Below are positions 1 through 6,525 of a stretch of DNA of 14,918 bases, piece by piece. How positions within the stretch are numbered: position 1 is the stretch's first letter; each line of letters begins with the position of its first letter. The notes below the pieces were generated by a model that saw only the letters and a program-made list of their open reading frames with translations, did not search any database and was not told the origin of the DNA. A program made the translations under genes and the position numbers. Source of the stretch: an uncultured Eubacteriales bacterium (GTDB lineage Bacteria; Bacillota; Clostridia; Oscillospirales; Oscillospiraceae); the NCBI GenBank assembly GCA_900540635.1, contig UQGU01000055.1, positions 1 to 14,918 on the forward strand, given 5' to 3'.

Positions 1-180
1 GAGACGGACCGTTTTCTGACCAACAACCGCCGCCAGGTATTGGACGGCAAGGGCCGCATTTCCCGGGAGGCGGCGGCGAAACAGGTCAGCGGCATCTACG
101 AGGAATTCCGCAAACGGCAGGATGCAGACTATATTTCCGAATTTGACCGTCAAACCGAAAAATACCTCAAGGGAGAATAA
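1..180 (+). CDS. RhuM-like protein, C-terminal fragment (start lies left of the window)
   Basis: An open frame enters from the left edge and ends at TAA 178-180, giving the last 59 residues of a protein. The residues follow the spacing I remember for the C-terminus of virulence RhuM family proteins: a D-R-F-L start, a V-L-x-G-x-G-x-I-S core, then YEEFRKRQD and a closing SEFDR. RhuM proteins are common on genomic islands and mobile elements; their biochemical role is not settled. The stop lies two bases before the recombinase ATG, and the recombinase ribosome binding site (GGGAGA, 171-176) sits inside this gene, so the two are probably co-transcribed as element cargo plus integrase. The assignment rests on a short tail compared from memory; other DNA-binding or toxin-like cargo families are possible. 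Confidence 0.6.
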   Translation, partial: ETDRFLTNNRRQVLDGKGRISREAAAKQVSGIYEEFRKRQDADYISEFDRQTEKYLKGE

Positions 181-182
181 CC

Positions 183-2336
183 ATGACCGAAACCTATGAC
201 ATTGCCGGATACTGCCGGATCTCCGTGGACGAGGAGCTGGATCGGGACAATGTGTCCATTGAAAATCAAAAAGCCATCATCCGGGACTTTGTGAACCGCC
301 GATTCCCCGGCAGCAGCCTGACCTTTTATGAGGATCGGGACCGTTCCGGCTATACCTTTGAGCAGCGGGAAGGGTATCAGGCCATGCGAAAGGGCCTGAT
401 CCACCACCAATATGACATTCTGGTGGTGAAGGATTTTTCCCGGTTCTCCCGGCGAAATTCCCGGGGGCTGGTGGAATTGGAGGATTTGCGGGATGCAGGC
501 GCACGCATCATCTCCATTGGAGACAACATTGACTTTCCCAACGATGACGACTGGCTGAAAATCCAGTTTCAATTTCTCATCAACGAAATGCCTGTCACCG
601 ACACCAGCAAAAAGGTGAAAAATGTCATTCGGCGGCGGCAGGCGGATGGGAAATGGCTGTGCGCCGCACCCTACGGCTACATCATCAACAAGCAGAAGGA
701 ATTTGAAGTTGTCCCCACGGAAGCGGAGATCGTGCGGCAGATTTTTGACCTGTACAACAATCAGGGCTGGGGTTACAAGAAAATCGCCAACTATCTGACG
801 GAGCAGGGGATTCCAACGCCCCGGATGTCGGAACAGATGCGCAGGGAGGCGGCTGGGGAACCCACCAGCCGGAAAACCAAGGCCGCCTGGGCCATCGTCA
901 CGGTACAGGGGATTTTGGACAATGATTTTTATATCGGCACCTTCCGGCAAGCCAAATACACCCGGGCCAAAATCAACGGCAAGGATGTGAAACGGGACGA
1001 GGGGGAACACATCGTCATTGAAAACCACCACCAGCCCATCATCGACTACCGCACCTTTGCCACCACCCGGGCCCTGAGGGAGAAGCGTTCCACTGCCAAT
1101 TACCGGGGTGTGAAGAAGTACGACAATGTGTATTCCGGCTTCCTGTTCTGCGGCGACTGCGGCAGCCCCATGTTTGCCATGAGCCGCAGGGATTTGAGCG
1201 CCGCCTACACCTGCGGCACCTACCACCGCCGGGGACGAGCCGGGTGCAGCTCCCACCACATCCGGGTGGACAAGCTGGACGAACTGCTGAAAATCTACGT
1301 CCGAAGGGTTATGGACAATTCCCAGTCCATGCTGGAAGAGCTGAATGCCGGGCTTAACCGGGAGCAGGCGGACGTACTGGAAACGGAGCGGTCCGCCGAC
1401 CGTCTGGCCCAGGTCATGGAAGACCTGCGGGAGGAGCTGAAAGCCACCAAGCGGCAGCGCATCCGGGATGTTCTAAAGCACCCGGAGCAGGAGGAGCTGC
1501 TGGCGGAGACCTATGACGAGCTGGAAGGGGAGCTGCAAAAGAAAATTGCGGGCTTGGAGCACCAGATTACTCTGCTCTCCGACAAGCGCAACGCCATGAT
1601 CCAGGTCAACCGGACAGCGAAAACCGCCCTGGAGGTGTTTCAGGATATTCTGGACAAGGGGCACTTAGAGCGCAACGACCTGGAGCTGCTGATTCAGCGC
1701 ATCCGGGTATTCGAGAACCGGCTGGAAATCCAGCTCTACCCGGATATTGACGCGCTGCTCCATGTAAATGCCCGGGAGGAAGCCGTAAATTTTAATTCCG
1801 GCACGGAAAATATCGAATTGGAAATCGTCCAGTCGGCCACCCACCGAAAGGACAAGGTTTTCCGTGTCCATGTTATCAGCAGTGGCGACCCCCTGGAAAT
1901 CTATACGGAGAAGGACGGTGGGGTGATTTTTCGGAAATACTCGCCCATGGGGGATCTGCAGGAGCTTGCATCCCAGATGTGCGAGTCGGTGTCGGCGGCT
2001 ACGGGGCATATTACGGCCATTGCGGACCGGGACGGGATCATTGCGCTGCATGGAGCGCCCAGGAAGGAGCTGCTGGACAAGCCCAACTCGCCGGAGCTGG
2101 AAAAGCTTATGGAGCAGCGGACGAATTATCTCTACAAAAGCGGCGACAGCCCTATCCGGGCAGCACTTGGGGATGAGAAGTATCGCCTGGGGGCAGCCTC
2201 CCCGATTTTGTCCCAGGGAGATCTGATGGGCAGCGTGCTGCTCCTGCTGGGAGAGAACGACCAGCCCCTGCTTCCGGGTGACCAGGAGCTCACCCGGGCC
2301 GTGGCGGGGTTCCTGGGAAAACAGATGGAAAGCTGA
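183..2336 (+). CDS. Large serine recombinase fused in frame to the C-terminal part of SpoVT
   Basis: This 717-residue protein is a site-specific integrase/excisionase with a foreign C-terminus. Residues 5-150 are the resolvase catalytic domain: the YCRISVDE motif supplies Arg12 and the nucleophile Ser14, and KDFSRFSRR (83-91) is the second active-site segment. Residues ~160-275 are the recombinase DNA-binding domain. Cys323, Cys326, Cys344 and Cys355 form a zinc ribbon, followed by a coiled coil at ~395-475. Typical relatives end near residue 550. Here the frame continues, and from Gly568 to Ser717 it reads as SpoVT (GDPLEIYTEKDGG, then KYSP, ending GFLGKQMES). All recombinase motifs are intact, so it is probably active. 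ATG 183 is preceded by GGGAGA with good spacing. The join suggests an attachment site inside the ORF, making the C-terminus depend on whether the element is integrated. Confidence 0.95.
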   Translation: MTETYDIAGYCRISVDEELDRDNVSIENQKAIIRDFVNRRFPGSSLTFYEDRDRSGYTFEQREGYQAMRKGLIHHQYDILVVKDFSRFSRRNSRGLVELEDLRDAGARIISIGDNIDFPNDDDWLKIQFQFLINEMPVTDTSKKVKNVIRRRQADGKWLCAAPYGYIINKQKEFEVVPTEAEIVRQIFDLYNNQGWGYKKIANYLTEQGIPTPRMSEQMRREAAGEPTSRKTKAAWAIVTVQGILDNDFYIGTFRQAKYTRAKINGKDVKRDEGEHIVIENHHQPIIDYRTFATTRALREKRSTANYRGVKKYDNVYSGFLFCGDCGSPMFAMSRRDLSAAYTCGTYHRRGRAGCSSHHIRVDKLDELLKIYVRRVMDNSQSMLEELNAGLNREQADVLETERSADRLAQVMEDLREELKATKRQRIRDVLKHPEQEELLAETYDELEGELQKKIAGLEHQITLLSDKRNAMIQVNRTAKTALEVFQDILDKGHLERNDLELLIQRIRVFENRLEIQLYPDIDALLHVNAREEAVNFNSGTENIELEIVQSATHRKDKVFRVHVISSGDPLEIYTEKDGGVIFRKYSPMGDLQELASQMCESVSAATGHITAIADRDGIIALHGAPRKELLDKPNSPELEKLMEQRTNYLYKSGDSPIRAALGDEKYRLGAASPILSQGDLMGSVLLLLGENDQPLLPGDQELTRAVAGFLGKQMES
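1872..1899. other. Probable right attachment site (attR) of the element inside spoVT
   Basis: The boundary between recombinase-type sequence (KVFRVHVIS) and SpoVT sequence (GDPLEI) falls at codons for residues 564-570, around AGTGGCGACCCCC at 1881-1893. A serine integrase would exchange strands in a short sequence shared by both att sites, which should lie here. The exact crossover dinucleotide cannot be placed without the left junction or an intact spoVT. The position is inferred from protein homology only. Confidence 0.6.
1884..2336 (+). pseudogene. spoVT: 3' part of spoVT, lacking its start and first ~31 codons
   Basis: In Bacillus, SpoVT is a ~178-residue forespore regulator: an N-terminal AbrB-type swapped-hairpin DNA-binding domain and a C-terminal GAF domain. 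This segment supplies about 150 residues beginning at the GDPLEI strand of the AbrB domain, followed by KKYSP-like (FRKYSP) linker sequence, the GHITAIADRDG GAF core, a MEQRTNYL helix, and the AAGFL-like C-terminal helix (AVAGFLGKQME). Colinearity with the Bacillus protein, recalled from memory, is good to the last residue. What is missing is the start codon and the first basic strand-helix (the DDLGRVVIPKE region), which contacts DNA. It is therefore disrupted as a regulator, but not decayed: no frameshift or internal stop is present, consistent with recent or reversible interruption. The missing 5' part is expected at the far left end of the element. Confidence 0.88.
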
Positions 2337-2339
2337 CAA

Positions 2340-2387
2340 AAAAATCACATCAGTCAAACCCTTTTTGGGATGGCTGATGTGATTTTT
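2340..2387. terminator. Bidirectional intrinsic terminator between spoVT and pnp
   Basis: The arms 2340-2353 (AAAAATCACATCAG) and 2374-2387 (CTGATGTGATTTTT) form a perfect 14-bp stem, with a further CCC/GGG pairing possible inside the loop. On the plus strand it ends in five T residues after the spoVT stop. On the minus strand it is followed by about seven T residues, so it also serves pnp arriving from the other side. Confidence 0.9.
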
Positions 2388-2392
2388 CACTT

Positions 2393-2413
2393 GGGCGCGT
2401 TTGGCACGCGCCC
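2393..2413. other. GC-rich hairpin after the pnp stop codon
   Basis: GGGCGCGT (2393-2400) and ACGCGCCC (2406-2413) pair perfectly around a five-base loop, 11 bases beyond the pnp stop on the minus strand. No T-run follows it, so on its own it is not a good intrinsic terminator. It may stabilise the pnp 3' end or assist the stronger terminator just downstream. Confidence 0.65.
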
Positions 2414-2424
2414 TTATCAATATT

Positions 2425-4545
2425 TTACTTGCCTTCCATTTCCTTCAGGGCGTCCTTGCGGCTGAAGTTGGCGCGGCCCTTTTCGTCGAAGCCCATGAAC
2501 TTGACCCAGGTCATGTCGCCCAGGTTCAGAACGTCCTCGACCTTCTCTACGCGGCGGTTCTCCAGCTTGGAGATATGCACCATGCCGTCGTGGCCCGGGG
2601 CAATCTCTACGAAAGCGCCGATGGGCAGGATGCGGACCACCTTGCCGTAGTACAGCTTGCCCACCTCGGGGACGAAGCAGATGTCATCCACCATCTTCTT
2701 GGCGGCGTAGGCAGCGGCGGAGTCCACAGCGGAGATGAAGACGGAGCCGTCGTCATCGATATCCACCTTGGCGCCGGTGTCGGCGCAGATCTTCTGGATG
2801 GTCTTTCCGCCGGAGCCGATGACCTCACGGATCTTCTCCACGGGGATCTTCAGGCTCAGCATCTTGGGTGCGTACTCGCTCACCTCGGCACGGGGCGCGG
2901 GGATGCAGGGCAGCATGATCTCGTTGAGGATTTCCAGACGGGCCTTGCGGCAGCGCTCCAGAGCGTCGGCGATGATCTCCATGGTGAGCCCACGGTTCTT
3001 CAGGTCCATCTGAATGGCGGTGACACCCTCGGTGGTACCGGCAACCTTGAAGTCCATCTCGCCGTGGAAGTCTTCCACGCCCTGGATATCGGTGAAGGTT
3101 CTCCACTCGCCGGTCTCCTGGTCGGAGATCAGGCCGCAGGAAATACCGGCCACAGGCCGCTTAATGGGCACGCCGGCGTCCATCAGAGCCAGAGTAGAGC
3201 CGCAGATGGAGCCCTGAGAGGTGGAGCCGTTGGAGGACAGCACCTCGGAGACCACCCGGATGGCGTAGGGGAACTCCTCCACGCTGGGGATCACAGGCAG
3301 CAGGGCCTTCTCGGCCAGTGCGCCGTGGCCAATCTCCCGGCGGGAGGTGGACCGGGCGGCCCGGGCCTCGCCGGTGGAGTAGGCGGGGAAGTTATAGTGG
3401 TGGATATAGCGCTTGGTATCCTCGGGGTAGATGGTGTCCAGCTTCTGGGCGGCGGACAGGGTATTCAGGGTGCAGATGGACAGCACCTGGGTCTGGCCAC
3501 GGGTGAACAGGCCGCTGCCATGGACTCTGGGCAGCACACCAACCTCGGCAGCCAGAGGACGAATCTCGTCCATACCACGGCCGTCGACGCGCTTGCCCTG
3601 GAGCAGCCACTTCTTGACGACCTTCTTCTGCATCTTGTAGAGGCACACCTCAATATGGGTATCGAAGTCCTCGTACTTGTCGGCGAACTTCTCGGCGAAG
3701 TCCAGCCGGGCGGCGGTGAGCCGCTCCTCCCGGACATTCTTGTCGGGGGTATCCAGAGCGTACTCGATCTGGTCCAGGCCGTAGTTCATCAGGTCGTCCA
3801 GCAGCTCGTGGTTGACGGCGGCCTTCTCGAAGGTGAACTTGGGCTTGCCGATCTCGGCGACGATGGAGTTGATGAACTTGACGATCTCCATGTTGGCCTC
3901 GTGGGCGACCCGGATGCACTCGTAGACGATGTTTTCGGGGGCTTCCTTGGCCTCGGTCTCGATCATGACCACCTTCTCGAAGGTGGAGGAGATGCACACG
4001 AAGCAGTCGCAGGCGTTGCGCTGATCGGCGGAGGGGTTGATGATATATTCGCCGTTCAGATGGCACACATTGGTGGTGGCCACGGGCCCGTTCCAGGGCA
4101 CATCGGAAGAGGCAATGGCAATGGAAGCGCCCAGGGAGGCCACGATCTCTACGGGGTTATCGTAGTCGTTGGCCAGGACGGTGCAGGTGACCACGGTGTC
4201 GTTGCGGAGCTCTTCGTCGAAGAGGGGACGCATGGGCCGGTCGATGATCCGGCTGTTCAGGATGCCCCGCTCGCTGGGCTTGCCCTCCCGGCGGTTGAAG
4301 GAGCCGGGAATCCGGCCTACGGAGTACATACGCTCCTCAAACTCGATGGTCAGAGGGAAGTAGTCAATACCGGCCTTGGGGATGGGGTTGGAAGTGCAGG
4401 TCGTCAGTACCACGGTGTCGCCGTAGCGGCAGATGCACTCGGCGTTGGCCAGCTCTGCCACCTTACCGGTCTCTACGGTAAAGGGACGGCCGCCGATTTC
4501 CATTTCGTACACCTTGTGGTTGGGGAACTGCTTGTGAGTAATCAT
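2425..4545 (-). CDS. pnp: Polynucleotide phosphorylase (PNPase)
   Basis: This 706-residue 3'-5' exoribonuclease degrades RNA phosphorolytically to nucleoside diphosphates, normally as a trimer in the cytoplasm. The order of domains is standard: first RNase PH-like core (~10-145, with the FNRREG and IIDRPMRPLF motifs), an alpha-helical linker (~150-235), second RNase PH-like core (~310-470, with KRVDGRGMDEIRPL, and GSTSQGSICGSTLALMDAGVP), a KH domain with the GSGG loop (~560-620), and an S1 domain (GKVVRILPIGAFVEI, ~625-695). Length matches the family (~700). The ATG at 4545 has AGGAGG (4558-4553) seven bases upstream. It follows rpsO on the same strand, the usual bacterial order, but the 310-base gap and rpsO terminator suggest partly separate expression. 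Nothing in the protein looks abnormal. Confidence 0.98.
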   Translation of the reverse strand: MITHKQFPNHKVYEMEIGGRPFTVETGKVAELANAECICRYGDTVVLTTCTSNPIPKAGIDYFPLTIEFEERMYSVGRIPGSFNRREGKPSERGILNSRIIDRPMRPLFDEELRNDTVVTCTVLANDYDNPVEIVASLGASIAIASSDVPWNGPVATTNVCHLNGEYIINPSADQRNACDCFVCISSTFEKVVMIETEAKEAPENIVYECIRVAHEANMEIVKFINSIVAEIGKPKFTFEKAAVNHELLDDLMNYGLDQIEYALDTPDKNVREERLTAARLDFAEKFADKYEDFDTHIEVCLYKMQKKVVKKWLLQGKRVDGRGMDEIRPLAAEVGVLPRVHGSGLFTRGQTQVLSICTLNTLSAAQKLDTIYPEDTKRYIHHYNFPAYSTGEARAARSTSRREIGHGALAEKALLPVIPSVEEFPYAIRVVSEVLSSNGSTSQGSICGSTLALMDAGVPIKRPVAGISCGLISDQETGEWRTFTDIQGVEDFHGEMDFKVAGTTEGVTAIQMDLKNRGLTMEIIADALERCRKARLEILNEIMLPCIPAPRAEVSEYAPKMLSLKIPVEKIREVIGSGGKTIQKICADTGAKVDIDDDGSVFISAVDSAAAYAAKKMVDDICFVPEVGKLYYGKVVRILPIGAFVEIAPGHDGMVHISKLENRRVEKVEDVLNLGDMTWVKFMGFDEKGRANFSRKDALKEMEGK

Positions 4546-4606
4546 TGGTGAACCTCCTGTTGTGATTTTTTATTTTCTCGGGAGGTTTAGCACTTGAAAC
4601 TGGCAA

Positions 4607-4630
4607 GCTTTTTGCAGTCGGGCAAAAAGC
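4607..4630. other. Hairpin in the rpsO-pnp intercistronic region
   Basis: GCTTTTTGC (4607-4615) pairs perfectly with GCAAAAAGC (4622-4630) around a six-base loop. A competing stem is possible between CAGTCG (4615-4620) and CGACTG (4630-4635), so two exclusive folds exist about 60 bases upstream of the pnp start. In E. coli this region carries an RNase III-cleaved hairpin that mediates pnp autoregulation; an equivalent role here is only an inference. Confidence 0.55.
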
Positions 4631-4675
4631 GACTGAGTCCGAACCTCTATTGAAACCAGAGGCTGCAGCACAGAA

Positions 4676-4710
4676 CCCCTCAGTCAGCTTCGCTGACAGC
4701 TCCCGCTGTG
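4676..4710. repeat. Palindromic repeat-like element between rpsO and pnp
   Basis: The segment centres on GTCAGC-TTC-GCTGAC (4683-4697), flanked by AACCCCTCA on the left and CAGCTCCCGC on the right. I recall short palindromes of this style (CCCCTC-AGTC, GC-rich arms, TTC loop, AGCTCCC) recurring between genes in Oscillospiraceae genomes; the family assignment is from memory. The rest of the 4546-4855 gap holds the pnp ribosome binding site, the hairpin at 4607-4630 and the rpsO terminator. I see no gene in it. Confidence 0.5.
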
Positions 4711-4824
4711 CATTAAGAGTCTGCAGGCCGCAAGCGCCCAACATCCTCTATACCTTTCAGGGGAGCAAAAAGCTCGACACTTTCAAACGCTAAAGGGACT
4801 CCCGAAAATTTGAGATGCGAAAAA

Positions 4825-4847
4825 GGGGCGACGGTTTCCGTCGCCCC
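4825..4847 (-). terminator. Intrinsic terminator of rpsO
   Basis: GGGGCGACGG (4825-4834) and CCGTCGCCCC (4838-4847) form a perfect 10-bp stem with a three-base loop. On the minus strand it lies nine bases after the rpsO stop codon and is followed by five T residues. Some transcripts probably end here, so pnp may depend on read-through or on a promoter of its own within 4560-4820. Confidence 0.9.
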
Positions 4848-4855
4848 GGGGAATA

Positions 4856-5122
4856 TTACTTACGGATACCCAGCTTGGCGATCAGAGCACGGTAACGGTT
4901 GATGTCCTTCTTAGCCAGATAGTCCAGCATCTTGCGGCGCTTACCAACCATCATCAGCAGACCGCGGCGGGAGTGGTTGTCATGCTTGTGGACGCGCAGG
5001 TGATCGGTCAGTTCGTTGATGCGGGCGGTCAGGATGGCGATCTGAACCTCGGGGGAGCCGGTATCGCCCTCGTGGGTAGCGTTCTCCAGGATGACCTGGG
5101 TCTTCTTTTCCTTCTGGATCAT
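4856..5122 (-). CDS. rpsO: 30S ribosomal protein S15
   Basis: This 88-residue protein binds 16S rRNA in the central domain of the small subunit. Family hallmarks are present: HEGDTGSPEVQIAILTARI, then LTDHLRVHKHDNHSRRGLL and the closing KRRKMLDYLAKKD and RYRALIAKLGIRK. I chose ATG 5122 because it gives the usual length and has AAGGTGG at good spacing. An in-frame GTG 12 bases upstream (5134) would overlap that ribosome binding site. It is transcribed from a well-formed promoter at 5245-5273 through a structured leader of about 115 bases, and is followed by its own terminator and then pnp. Confidence 0.97.
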   Translation of the reverse strand: MIQKEKKTQVILENATHEGDTGSPEVQIAILTARINELTDHLRVHKHDNHSRRGLLMMVGKRRKMLDYLAKKDINRYRALIAKLGIRK

Positions 5123-5221
5123 TGTGTTTTCCACCTTTTTTATTAATTTTCCGTAGGGCTAAGTATGGGGTTTGGTGAAGCACCCGGTGGGTTTTCTCCC
5201 GCAACTGAGCCCGGGGAATGC

Positions 5222-5238
5222 GCTGACCCATAGTCAGC
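5222..5238. promoter_or_regulatory. Hairpin at the start of the rpsO leader
   Basis: GCTGAC and GTCAGC form a six-base-pair stem with a five-base loop (5222-5238), right at the predicted transcript start. Further along the leader, CCCGG/CCGGG and an internal GGG/CCC (around 5180-5215) can also pair. Leaders of rpsO bind S15 and repress translation in several bacteria, using different folds in each. A similar control here is plausible but untested. Confidence 0.45.
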
Positions 5239-5244
5239 AGACGC

Positions 5245-5273
5245 ATTGTATCATAAGTTTTCCCAAAAGTAAA
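5245..5273 (-). promoter_or_regulatory. Sigma-A promoter of rpsO
   Basis: On the minus strand TTTACT (5273-5268) and TACAAT (5250-5245) are separated by 17 bases. This places the transcript start near 5238 and gives a leader of about 115 bases before the rpsO ATG. Confidence 0.75.
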
Positions 5274-5330
5274 GGGGTTCTTTCCGGAAATCTGTGAATC
5301 CGGAGATTATTCTCCGCAGGTGATTGTTTA

Positions 5331-5336
5331 TATAAT
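5331..5336 (+). promoter_or_regulatory. Probable -10 element of the glycosyltransferase operon
   Basis: A consensus TATAAT stands 58 bases before the glycosyltransferase ATG. The matching -35 region (about 5307-5313, TTATTCT) is weak, so the promoter may be modest or use an activator. No other candidate is better in the 122 bases between the two divergent promoters and the gene. Confidence 0.5.
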
Positions 5337-5394
5337 GTTTAGCTTTCCGACGCATAATAACCCACTGGAAAAGAAAGAAGAAAGAGGACTGCAT

Positions 5395-6525
5395 ATGAAC
5401 ATCACCATTGTCTGCGATGTGCTGGGCGAGGAAAACAACGGCACTACGCTGGCGGCTATGAACCTGATCCGGGCCCTGCGGGCCAAGGGACATACCGTTA
5501 CGATCCTTTGCCCCGATGCCCAAAAGCAGGGTGTCCCCGGCTATGCTGTGGTGCCCACACGGAATCTGGGTATTTTCAACGGTTACGTAAAAAGCAACGG
5601 CGTTCAGCTGGCAAAGCCGGACGATGCCGTCATCCGGCAGGCGATCCAAGGGGCGGACATCGTCCACGTCATGCTGCCCTTTGTGCTGGGCCGCCGGGCG
5701 GCACAGCTTGCCAAGGCGCAGGGCATTCCCGTCAGTGCGGGCTTTCACGCCATGGCGGAGAACTTCACCAGCCACATTTTTATGGAGAACTGCGCGCCTG
5801 TTAACCGGCTGACCTACCACGTCTTCTCCAAGACCTATAAAATGGTGGATGCCATCCACTACCCTACCCAATTTCTGCGGGATCTATATGAAAAGATGTA
5901 TGGGCCTACCAATGGCTATGTGATCTCCAACGGCGTCAATGCCGTTTTCGGGCCCCAGAACGTGGAAAAGCCCGCTGAATATGCAGGCAAATTCATTATT
6001 GTGGCCACAGGGCGGTATTCCAAGGAGAAGAATCAGGCGGTGCTCATCCGGGCGGTGAACAGGTCCAAGTATCGGGACAGGATCCAGCTGGTTCTGGCAG
6101 GCTCCGGCCCCAAGGAAAAGGCGCTGAAAAAGCTCTCTAAAAGCCTCCCCGTGCCGCCCCGGTTTGGCTTCTTCCCCCATGGGGATATGGTGAAGCTTCT
6201 AAACTATGCGGACCTCTATGTCCACAGCGCCGCCATGGAGGCCGAGGGCATTTCCTGCCTGGAGGCCATCTCCTGCGGCCTGGTGCCCATTATCTCCGAC
6301 TCTCCCCGGTGCGCCACCCAGGCCTACGCCCTGACGGACAGAAGCAAATTCCGCTTTGACTCCCCTGCCGATCTGGCGGCCAAGATCGACTGGTGGCTGG
6401 ACAATCCCGAAGAGCGGGCAGCCTGGAGCCGGAAATACGCCGAAAACGCCGCCGGACAATTTGACCAGGAAAAGTGCATGGATGCAATGGAGCGGATGCT
6501 CCTGGAAACGGCAGGGAAGGCATGA
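5395..6525 (+). CDS. Glycosyltransferase family 4 (GT-B), probable lipid glycosyltransferase
   Basis: A 376-residue GT-B fold enzyme that should transfer a sugar from a nucleotide-sugar donor. The N-terminal Rossmann half starts MNITIVCDVL and has a glycine-containing acceptor loop (EENNGTTLAAMNL). A GFHAMAENFTSH segment (~116-127) matches what I recall of diacylglycerol glycosyltransferase-like GT4 members. The donor half begins at ATGRYSKEKNQ, and the E-x7-E motif is at Glu282/Glu290 (EAEGISCLEAISCG). ATG 5395 is chosen because AAAGAGG sits just upstream; a longer in-frame GTG start at 5320 would place the predicted TATAAT inside the gene. The stop overlaps the next gene's start by four bases (ATGA), so it is translationally coupled to a PlsC-like acyltransferase. 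That pairing points to membrane glycolipid synthesis. The acceptor and sugar cannot be read from sequence. Confidence 0.88.
   Translation: MNITIVCDVLGEENNGTTLAAMNLIRALRAKGHTVTILCPDAQKQGVPGYAVVPTRNLGIFNGYVKSNGVQLAKPDDAVIRQAIQGADIVHVMLPFVLGRRAAQLAKAQGIPVSAGFHAMAENFTSHIFMENCAPVNRLTYHVFSKTYKMVDAIHYPTQFLRDLYEKMYGPTNGYVISNGVNAVFGPQNVEKPAEYAGKFIIVATGRYSKEKNQAVLIRAVNRSKYRDRIQLVLAGSGPKEKALKKLSKSLPVPPRFGFFPHGDMVKLLNYADLYVHSAAMEAEGISCLEAISCGLVPIISDSPRCATQAYALTDRSKFRFDSPADLAAKIDWWLDNPEERAAWSRKYAENAAGQFDQEKCMDAMERMLLETAGKA

Noticed and set aside
150..1259. A 369-residue minus-strand open frame opposite the recombinase
   Set aside because: It mirrors the GC-rich codons of the recombinase catalytic region and has no family resemblance.
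2401..4551. A 716-residue plus-strand open frame opposite pnp
   Set aside because: It is antisense to a fully recognisable PNPase, is low in complexity (Gly, Leu, Val, Asp, His) and has no domain or convincing ribosome binding site.
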